Below, piece after piece: positions 53,103 through 59,942 of a DNA stretch of 64,000 bases (position 1 is the stretch's first letter; each line of letters starts with the position of its first letter). The notes under the pieces are model-generated. The model was not told the origin of the DNA. It did not search any database and worked only from the letters and a program-made list of their open reading frames with translations. The position numbers and the translations under genes are program-made. The stretch lies in assembly GCF_026240945.1 (NCBI RefSeq), contig NZ_JAPFPY010000006.1:238460-302459 (forward strand). Reading direction: 5' to 3'. The DNA is from Mycolicibacterium sp. J2. Its GTDB lineage: Bacteria > Actinomycetota > Actinomycetes > Mycobacteriales > Mycobacteriaceae.

Positions 53103-56100
53103 GGACTTTCGACCTGCTCGGCCCGCTGCCCGCACCGTTGTCGACGACGGTGTTGGAGGCCAGCGCGGGTACCGGCAAGACGTTCGCCCTGGCGGGGCTG
53201 GTGACTCGGATGGTCGCCGAAGGGGTGGCCAGGCTCGACGAGATGCTGCTGATCACCTTCAGCCGATCGGCCAGCCAAGAACTACGCGAACGGGTGCGCG
53301 CCCAGATCGTCCGCGCGCTGGTCGTCATCGATGATCCGGCCCGCGCGTGCAACGAATTGGAACACCACCTCGCCGCCGCCGACCGGTCGGCGCGCCGATT
53401 GCGCCTGCACGACGCGCTGGCCGGGTTCGACGCCGCGACCATCGCCACCACCCACCAGTTCTGTCATATCGTTCTGAAATCCCTTGGGGTGGCCGGCGAC
53501 AGCGACAGCGGCGTGACACTGGTGGAAAGCCTCGACGAGCTGGTGACCGAGATCGTCGACGATCTGTACTTGGCGCATTTCGGTATGCAGCGCGACGACC
53601 CGGTGTTGGGTTACCGGGCCGCGCTCAAGTTGGCCCGGGAGGTGGTGAACAACCCGGCCACCGAGTTGCGGCCGATCGACCCGGAGCCGGACTCGTATGC
53701 GGCGGTGTGCCTGACGTTCGCACGAGATGTGCTGGCCGAATTGGACACCCGCAAGCGGCGCCGGGGCATTCTCGGTTACGACGATCTCCTGACCCGGTTG
53801 GCGACCGCACTGGACAGTCCGGGGTCGGCGGCCCGGGCCCGGATGCCGCAACGCTGGCCGATCGTCATGGTCGACGAATTCCAGGACACCGACCCCGTGC
53901 AATGGCAGGTGATCGAGCGCGCCTTCACCGGGCGGTCGACGTTGGTGCTGATCGGTGATCCCAAGCAGGCCATCTACGCCTTCCGCGGCGGCGATATCGA
54001 CACCTACCTGCGGGCGGTCGGGACAGCGGGTGACAAGCAGACCCTGGGCACCAACTGGCGCAGTGACGGGGCGCTGGTGCAACGGCTGCAGGTGGTGCTG
54101 GGCGGCGCGCAGTTGGGCGGACCGGACATCGTGGTACACCCGGTACGGGCCCACCACGACGGTCACCGGCTGGCCGGTGCGCCACACAACGACCCGTTCC
54201 GGCTGCGGGTGATCACCCGCGGTAACAGCGGGACCCGGACCTTGCCGATCGACCGGCTACGCGAGCACATCGGCAAGGATCTGGCCGCCGATATAGGTGC
54301 GCTGCTGACCAGCGGCGCAACCTTCGACGGAGATCCGGTGCAAGCCCGTCACATCGCGGTGATCGTCGAGACCCACCGGGATGCACGGGCGTGTTTCGAC
54401 GCCCTGGCCGCCGCTGGTATCCCCGCGGTCTACACCGGGGATACCAATGTGTTCGGTTCGGAGGCCGCGGCCGATTGGCTGTGCCTGCTCGAGGCGTTCG
54501 ACCAACCGCACCGAACCGGGCTGGTACGGGCGGCGGCGGCCACGGCGTTCTTCGGGGAAACCGCGACAAGCCTTGCCCTCGGCGGGGATGACCTGACCGA
54601 TCGGATCGCCGCGACGCTGCGGGCGTGGGCCGGCCACGCCCGCGAGCGCGGCGTGGCCGCGGTATTCGAGGCCGCTCAGCTGTCCGGCATGGGCCGTCGA
54701 GTGTTGTCCCGCCAGGGCGGTGAGCGGTTGATGACAGACCTGTCGCATATGACACAGCTTCTGCAGGACACCGCCCACGGTCAGGGTTTCGGGCTGCCGG
54801 CGCTGCGGGATTGGCTGCGCAGCCAGAGCTCGGACACTGCCGGGTCAGCCGAACGCAACCGGCGTCTGGACAGTGATGCCGCGGCGGTGCAGATCATGAC
54901 GGTGTGGGTGTCCAAGGGGTTGCAGTACCCGATCGTGTATCTGCCGTTCGCGTTCAACCGGTACACCCCCGATCCCGATCCTGTTCTCTACCATGATGAT
55001 TCGGTCCGTTGCCTCTATCTCGGTGGTGCAACGCCGGCGGTGATCCGGGCCGGTAAGGCCGAGGCGGCGGCCAACGACAGCCGTTTGACGTATGTGGCAC
55101 TCACCCGCGCACAGTCGCAGGTGGTGGCATGGTGGGCGCCGTCGTACTACGAACCCAATGGCGGGTTGTCGCGCCTGCTGCGCGGCCGATCACCCGGCAC
55201 CGCCGAAGTTCCCGAGGTGTGCGCGCCGAACAAGATCTCCGACGCCGACGCCCTGGCCCGGCTGCGGGTATGGGAAGAGGCGGGCGGGCCGGTCCTGGAG
55301 GAGTCCGTCGTCGCGCCGTTCACCACGCCGGCGGCTCCGGTGCCCGCCACTGGCCTCGCGGTGCGGCTTTTCGACCGGTCGATCGACACCACCTGGCGCC
55401 GCACGTCCTATTCCGGGTTGTTGCGCTCGGCCCAGGAGGCCGAGCCCGCGGGCGTGTCGAGCGAGCCGGAGGTCGTGGAATTGGACGACGAGCTCGCCGA
55501 GGTCGCGCTGACGGCACCGGCGTCGGGCTCCGAGGTGCCCTCGCCGATGGCGCACCTGCCCACCGGTGCCGTGTTCGGGTCGTTGGTGCACGCCGTGTTG
55601 GAGACCGCGGACCCGTTCGCGCCGGACCTCGTCGCCGAACTGCACACCCAGGTGGTGAACCACGCCGCGCGCTGGCCGGTCGCGGTGGCGCCCGCCGAGG
55701 TGGCCGCGGCGCTGGTACCGATGCACGACACCCCACTGGGCCCGCTGGCACCGGGCGCCACGTTGCGGCAGATCGGGTTGCGGGACAGGTTGTGCGAGTT
55801 GGACTTCGAATTCCCGCTCGCCGGTGAGCACCGCACGTTGGCCGATATCGGGGCGCTGCTTGAGCGTTATCTGCCCGCCGACGACCCCCTGGCCTGCTAT
55901 GCCGAGCGGTTGTCGACCGGCGCGCTGAGCAGGCAGTCGCTGCGCGGTTATCTGTCCGGCTCGATCGACGTGGTGCTGCGGGTGGACGACCGCTTCGTGG
56001 TGGTCGATTATAAGACGAACTGGCTGGGCACCGGAGACGCGCCGCTGACCGCAGCCGACTACAGCCGAGACCGCATGGTCGAGGCGATGGTTCATTCTGA

Positions 56101-56329
56101 CTACCCGCTGCAGGCGCTGCTGTACAGCGTGGTGCTGCATCGGTACCTGTCCTGGCGGTTGCCCGGCTACCGGCCCGACGTTCATCTCGGTGGGGTGATC
56201 TATCTGTTCGTGCGCGGAATGTGCGGTCCGGCAACGCCGATGCTCGGCGGACACCCGGCGGGGGTGTTCAGCTGGCGTCCACCCGCCGCTCTGGTGACCG
56301 ACCTGTCGGCCTCGTTGGAGGGTGCATGA
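53099..56329 (+). CDS. recB: Exodeoxyribonuclease V subunit beta (RecB)
   Basis: A 1076-residue superfamily 1 helicase-nuclease. Walker A ASAGTGKTFALAGL is at about residues 20-33, motif II is VMVDEFQDTDPVQW, and motifs IV-VI include TLGTNWRSDG and LTYVALTRAQSQV. The C-terminal RecB nuclease domain carries GSIDVVLR and VVDYKTNWLG, with the catalytic Asp and the Asp-Tyr-Lys triad. All activity motifs look intact. It starts at GTG and overlaps recC and recD by four bases each, so the three are coupled. Confidence 0.97.
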   Translation: MRTFDLLGPLPAPLSTTVLEASAGTGKTFALAGLVTRMVAEGVARLDEMLLITFSRSASQELRERVRAQIVRALVVIDDPARACNELEHHLAAADRSARRLRLHDALAGFDAATIATTHQFCHIVLKSLGVAGDSDSGVTLVESLDELVTEIVDDLYLAHFGMQRDDPVLGYRAALKLAREVVNNPATELRPIDPEPDSYAAVCLTFARDVLAELDTRKRRRGILGYDDLLTRLATALDSPGSAARARMPQRWPIVMVDEFQDTDPVQWQVIERAFTGRSTLVLIGDPKQAIYAFRGGDIDTYLRAVGTAGDKQTLGTNWRSDGALVQRLQVVLGGAQLGGPDIVVHPVRAHHDGHRLAGAPHNDPFRLRVITRGNSGTRTLPIDRLREHIGKDLAADIGALLTSGATFDGDPVQARHIAVIVETHRDARACFDALAAAGIPAVYTGDTNVFGSEAAADWLCLLEAFDQPHRTGLVRAAAATAFFGETATSLALGGDDLTDRIAATLRAWAGHARERGVAAVFEAAQLSGMGRRVLSRQGGERLMTDLSHMTQLLQDTAHGQGFGLPALRDWLRSQSSDTAGSAERNRRLDSDAAAVQIMTVWVSKGLQYPIVYLPFAFNRYTPDPDPVLYHDDSVRCLYLGGATPAVIRAGKAEAAANDSRLTYVALTRAQSQVVAWWAPSYYEPNGGLSRLLRGRSPGTAEVPEVCAPNKISDADALARLRVWEEAGGPVLEESVVAPFTTPAAPVPATGLAVRLFDRSIDTTWRRTSYSGLLRSAQEAEPAGVSSEPEVVELDDELAEVALTAPASGSEVPSPMAHLPTGAVFGSLVHAVLETADPFAPDLVAELHTQVVNHAARWPVAVAPAEVAAALVPMHDTPLGPLAPGATLRQIGLRDRLCELDFEFPLAGEHRTLADIGALLERYLPADDPLACYAERLSTGALSRQSLRGYLSGSIDVVLRVDDRFVVVDYKTNWLGTGDAPLTAADYSRDRMVEAMVHSDYPLQALLYSVVLHRYLSWRLPGYRPDVHLGGVIYLFVRGMCGPATPMLGGHPAGVFSWRPPAALVTDLSASLEGA

Positions 56330-57936
56330 TCACCGACTTCGAGCCTGCCGATACCCATGTCGCCGAACGGCTGACGGCGCTGGCCGGGGAGACCGACGAA
56401 TTGGTGCGACTGGCGGTGGCACTGGCCGTGCGGGCGCTGCGCGGTGGATCGGTGTGTGTGGATCTGCGGGCCGCGGCGGGCGAGGTCGGTGCCGACGCCG
56501 ACACCTGGCTGGACGCCGTTCGGGCCAGCCCCCTGACCGGTTCACCACCGGTACTGCATCTGCTGGGCGACCTGCTCTACCTCGACCGGTACTGGCGCGA
56601 AGAGCAGCAGGTCTGCGATGACGCCCTGGCCTTGTTGAGCGCGCGGCCGGCCGGGCCGGTGCCCGAGGTGGCGAGGCTGTTTCCGGATGGGTTCGACGAA
56701 CAACGCTCAGCCGCGGATCGTGCATTGGCGCAGGGCCTCACGGTGCTGACCGGGGGGCCGGGCACCGGCAAGACGACCACCGTCGCGCGGCTGCTGGCGC
56801 TGTTCGCCGAGCAAGCGGCGCTGTCCGGACGCCCGACACCGCGGATCGCCCTGGCGGCTCCTACCGGCAAGGCCGCGGCCCGGCTGCAGGAGGCGGTGCG
56901 GGCGGAGGTCGGCCGCCTCGACGAGGTTGATCGCGCCCGGCTGACCGGACTGTCGGCGACCACCGTGCACCGGCTGCTCGGCCCGCGGCCGGACACCTCG
57001 TCACGGTTCCGTCATCACCGCGGAAATCGGCTTCCGCACGACGTCGTCGTCGTCGACGAGGCGTCGATGGTGTCGCTGACCATGATGGCCCGACTGCTGG
57101 AGGCGGTCCGTCCACAGACCCGGTTACTCCTGGTCGGTGATCCCGATCAGCTGGCATCGGTGGAGGCCGGCGCGGTGCTGGCCGATCTGGTCACCGGGTT
57201 GGGTGCCGAACGCGTTGCCGCACTGCGGACTTCGCATCGGTTTGGGGAGTCGATCGGTGCGCTGGCCGCCGCGATCCGGCACGGCGACGCCGACCGCGCG
57301 CTCGAGGTGCTCGACGCCGGCGGGCCACACATCGTCTGGGACCAGACCGCCGAGTCGCTGCGCGACGTGTTGTTGCCGCACGCCCTGCGACTCCGGGAGG
57401 CCGCGGTCCGGGGTGATCACCGCGTCGCGACGTCGACCCTGGACGAGCACCGGTTGTTATGTGCGCACCGGCACGGGCCTTTCGGTGTGGCGCAGTGGAA
57501 CCGGCAGGTGCAGCGCTGGCTCACCGAGGCCACCGGCGATCCGATGTGGTCCAACTGGTATGCCGGCCGGCCGGTCTTGGTGACCGCCAACGACTATGGC
57601 CTGAAGCTGTACAACGGCGACACCGGGATAACGGTCGCCGCACCGGACGGATTGCGGGTGGCGTTCGGTGATGCCTCGTTCTCGACGAGCAGGCTCACCG
57701 CCGTGGAGACCATGCACGCGATGACGATCCACAAATCGCAGGGTAGCCAGGCCGACGAGGTGACCGTGCTGTTGCCTTCGGAGGACTCGAAACTTTTGAC
57801 CAGGGAGCTGTTCTACACCGCGGTGACACGCGCGAAGCGGACGGTGCGAGTGGTCGGCGCGGCCACTGAAGTGCGTGCTGCCATCGCCCGCCGCGCCGTG
57901 CGCGCGACGGGACTGGGGCTACGGCTGCGCCAGTAG
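56326..57936 (+). CDS. recD: Exodeoxyribonuclease V subunit alpha (RecD)
   Basis: A 536-residue superfamily 1B 5'-3' helicase. The N-terminal RecC-binding domain (1-130) precedes Walker A LTGGPGTGKTTTVARLL, motif Ia LAAPTGKAAARLQE, motif II VVVDEASMVSLTMM and motif III LLVGDPDQLASVEAG. The C-terminal motifs are MTIHKSQGSQADEV and LFYTAVTRAKRTV. It is slightly shorter than the 575 residues I recall for M. tuberculosis RecD. The ATG at 56326 overlaps the recB stop; the upstream open frame is antiphase recB. Confidence 0.96.
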   Translation: MITDFEPADTHVAERLTALAGETDELVRLAVALAVRALRGGSVCVDLRAAAGEVGADADTWLDAVRASPLTGSPPVLHLLGDLLYLDRYWREEQQVCDDALALLSARPAGPVPEVARLFPDGFDEQRSAADRALAQGLTVLTGGPGTGKTTTVARLLALFAEQAALSGRPTPRIALAAPTGKAAARLQEAVRAEVGRLDEVDRARLTGLSATTVHRLLGPRPDTSSRFRHHRGNRLPHDVVVVDEASMVSLTMMARLLEAVRPQTRLLLVGDPDQLASVEAGAVLADLVTGLGAERVAALRTSHRFGESIGALAAAIRHGDADRALEVLDAGGPHIVWDQTAESLRDVLLPHALRLREAAVRGDHRVATSTLDEHRLLCAHRHGPFGVAQWNRQVQRWLTEATGDPMWSNWYAGRPVLVTANDYGLKLYNGDTGITVAAPDGLRVAFGDASFSTSRLTAVETMHAMTIHKSQGSQADEVTVLLPSEDSKLLTRELFYTAVTRAKRTVRVVGAATEVRAAIARRAVRATGLGLRLRQ

Positions 57937-57950
57937 CGTCTCGGCGCCGG

Positions 57951-58100
57951 TCAGACGGTCCGCGCCGCGAAGGCAGCGCTGGACAGAATGCCGATTGCCA
58001 GTGCCAGCGTGCCGTAGCCGAGAACGGCGGCTGCGACGACGGCGGCGATCGAACCGACACCGAGCAGTACCAGCAGGCCTGCTAACAAAGCTCCGCCCAT
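57951..58100 (-). CDS. 49-residue hydrophobic membrane peptide
   Basis: Read directly from the minus strand. ATG at 58100 follows GGAAAGGGTGGAC, a convincing ribosome site. The product begins MGGALLAGLLVLLGVGS and is almost entirely Ala/Leu/Val/Gly, enough for one long or two short transmembrane helices, ending AAFAARTV. It is convergent with recD (15 bases apart) and divergent from the NYN gene. No family is recognised. Supporting points are the ribosome site and uninterrupted hydrophobicity; the small size limits confidence. Confidence 0.55.
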   Translation of the reverse strand: MGGALLAGLLVLLGVGSIAAVVAAAVLGYGTLALAIGILSSAAFAARTV

Positions 58101-58333
58101 GTCCACCCTTTCCTATGACTGTCGTCACAATGTAGCGCATTCGGTGTGCTGAATCACAACGACCGGCGGACACGGTCTGATGACGACGCACAAACACCAT
58201 CTGCCCAGGTCAGGGGACGCGTTTTGCTTGCCGATCGGCCAATGCAACCTTGCCGGTCGGCCGACTAACTAGCAAAGATCCCCCGCCGCCGACCGAAGAG
58301 CCGCCAGGTTCGCCGATGGGCAACACTGGACCC

Positions 58334-59197
58334 ATGACAGACGCCACCACGACCCGAGTCGCGGTCTACCTCGACTTCGACAACATCGTGATCTCCAGAT
58401 ACGACCAGGTCAACGGGCGCAATTCCTTCCAACGCGACAAGGCCAAGGGCCTGCAACCGGATCCGCTGGCCAGGGCCACCGTCGACGTCGGAGCCGTGCT
58501 CGATTTCGCATCCTCCTTCGGCACCCTGGTGCTCACCCGCGCCTACGCCGACTGGTCGGCAGACGTCAACGCCGGTTATCGCCAGCAGCTGGTGGGGCGG
58601 GCAGTGGATCTGGTCCAGCTGTTCCCGGCAGCGGCCTACGGGAAGAACGGTGCCGATATCCGGCTGGCCGTCGACGCTGTCGAGGACATGTTCCGACTGC
58701 CCGACCTGACGCACGTCGTGATCGTGGCCGGCGACTCGGATTACATCCCACTGGCCCAGCGCTGCAAACGGCTCGGCCGATACGTCGTCGGGATCGGAGT
58801 GGCCGGGTCCTCGAGCCGTGCCCTGGCGGCCGCCTGCGACGAGTTCGTGGTCTATGACGCGCTCCCCGGGGTGCCGGCTTTCGAGCCGGTGCCCGCCGCC
58901 GAGCCGAAGGGCACCGGCCGGCGCACCAAGAAAACCGAGCCGGAGGAGCCCGCGGCGCCCGACCCGCAAGCTGCCGCCACCGCCTTGCTCACCCGGGCGC
59001 TGCAGATCGGCCTGGAGAAGGACGATGTCGACTGGCTGCACAACTCCGCGGTGAAAGCTCAGATGAAGCGGATGGATCCGTCTTTCAGCGAAAGGTCTTT
59101 GGGATTCCGGTCTTTCAGCGACTTCCTGCGGTCGCGGTCCGACACCGTCGAACTCGACGAGAGCTCCACGACCCGAATGGTGCGGCTCCGAACCTAA
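58334..59197 (+). CDS. NYN (PIN-like) domain protein with C-terminal LOTUS/OST-HTH-like domain
   Basis: A 287-residue protein. The NYN domain (about 8-175) resembles PIN RNases. Acidic metal-site residues are seen in VAVYLDFDNIVIS, ADIRLAVDAVEDMF and VVIVAGDSDYIPLA. A Lys/Pro/Glu-rich linker (about 185-215) leads to a C-terminal domain (about 220-280, ATALLTRALQIGLEKDDV to FSDFLRSRS) typical of LOTUS/OST-HTH RNA-binding modules. It is probably an RNase acting on structured RNA. ATG 58334 is chosen; ATG 58316 is possible. It lies between recBCD and the ESX toxin locus without obvious coupling. Confidence 0.85.
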   Translation: MTDATTTRVAVYLDFDNIVISRYDQVNGRNSFQRDKAKGLQPDPLARATVDVGAVLDFASSFGTLVLTRAYADWSADVNAGYRQQLVGRAVDLVQLFPAAAYGKNGADIRLAVDAVEDMFRLPDLTHVVIVAGDSDYIPLAQRCKRLGRYVVGIGVAGSSSRALAAACDEFVVYDALPGVPAFEPVPAAEPKGTGRRTKKTEPEEPAAPDPQAAATALLTRALQIGLEKDDVDWLHNSAVKAQMKRMDPSFSERSLGFRSFSDFLRSRSDTVELDESSTTRMVRLRT

Positions 59198-59295
59198 CGC
59201 TGCGCTACCGCGACACCAATCCAACTTGAGTATTAGCTGGACAATTGCTGTGAGTGCTCGCAAATCTGGCGGATCACCGGCACCACCAGCACCGG

Positions 59296-59301
59296 TATTC
59301 T
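59296..59301 (+). promoter_or_regulatory. Possible -10 element of the esx-cpnT locus
   Basis: TATTCT fits the mycobacterial TANNNT -10 pattern and would place transcription start near 59308, giving a leader of about 42 bases before the EsxF-like gene. No clear -35 is visible. This is the only good candidate in the 152-base gap. Confidence 0.3.
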
Positions 59302-59349
59302 GTCCTGACACGCAGTGGGATGCGGAGATCAGTTTGCGGGGGTGAACAA

Positions 59350-59652
59350 GTGGCGAACTTACAGGTGACCACAGCAGAGCTTGTGGCCGTTTCCTCGGAG
59401 CTGAGTGCGCTCGCGGGCGGTTTGCGGTCGGGACTGGGGACGCTCGACGGCGACGTGACGGATCTGCTCGGCACCGGATGGTCGGGCTCGGCCGCATCCG
59501 CCTACTCGGACGTATGGCGGGAATGGCATGAGGGCGCAGCCCACGTCATCGAGGGTTTGAGCCGAATGGCCGGCCTGTTGCAGGAGGCTGCCGATCGTTA
59601 CTCCTCGGCGGATACGGTGGCCGCCGCCGAGGTGTCGGAAGCGGGCTTGTGA
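59350..59652 (+). CDS. esxF: WXG100 protein, EsxF-like
   Basis: A 100-residue ESX (type VII) protein starting at GTG behind GCGGGGGTGAA. The helical-hairpin turn has the WxG motif GWSGSAA (Trp44-Gly46), and the C-terminal type VII export signal YxxxD is present as YSSAD (84-88). It shares one base with the next Esx gene. As I recall, M. tuberculosis EsxF (Rv3905c) and EsxE (Rv3904c) precede cpnT, form a heterodimer and make membrane pores needed for toxin export. The same order, size and motifs are seen here, so orthology or close paralogy is likely. Confidence 0.85.
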   Translation: MANLQVTTAELVAVSSELSALAGGLRSGLGTLDGDVTDLLGTGWSGSAASAYSDVWREWHEGAAHVIEGLSRMAGLLQEAADRYSSADTVAAAEVSEAGL

Positions 59653-59939
59653 TGAGTGCGTTCAGCGTTGACCCTGCCGCCCTTCTGGCTGTCATCGACC
59701 GGATGACGGCATTCGACGGTGATCTGGAAGGGCATCTTGCTCAGGCCGCCGGGTCCGTGATGCGGCTCGGCTCCTCGTGGTACGGCGACGGTGGTGAAGC
59801 CGAACTCGCCGCGCAAGCCCGCTGGAATGAGGGCGCCCGCGAGATGCGCGCCGCGCTGGGACGGCTGCGACAGATCGCCGAAGCTGCACACGAAAACTAT
59901 TCGTCCGCGGCACAGACGAATACGCGTATGTGGAGCTAG
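59652..59939 (+). CDS. esxE: WXG100 protein, EsxE-like
   Basis: A 95-residue WXG100-type protein. The turn motif is SSWYGDGG (WYG at 43-45), between helices AALLAVIDRMTAFDGDLEGH and ELAAQARWNEGAREMRAALG. The C-terminus has YSSAAQ instead of a full YxxxD signal, so export probably relies on the EsxF-like partner. ATG 59652 overlaps the upstream stop (TGATG). The toxin gene starts three bases after its stop. The expected role is heterodimer formation with EsxF and help in CpnT secretion. Confidence 0.85.
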   Translation: MSAFSVDPAALLAVIDRMTAFDGDLEGHLAQAAGSVMRLGSSWYGDGGEAELAAQARWNEGAREMRAALGRLRQIAEAAHENYSSAAQTNTRMWS

Positions 59940-59942
59940 TTC

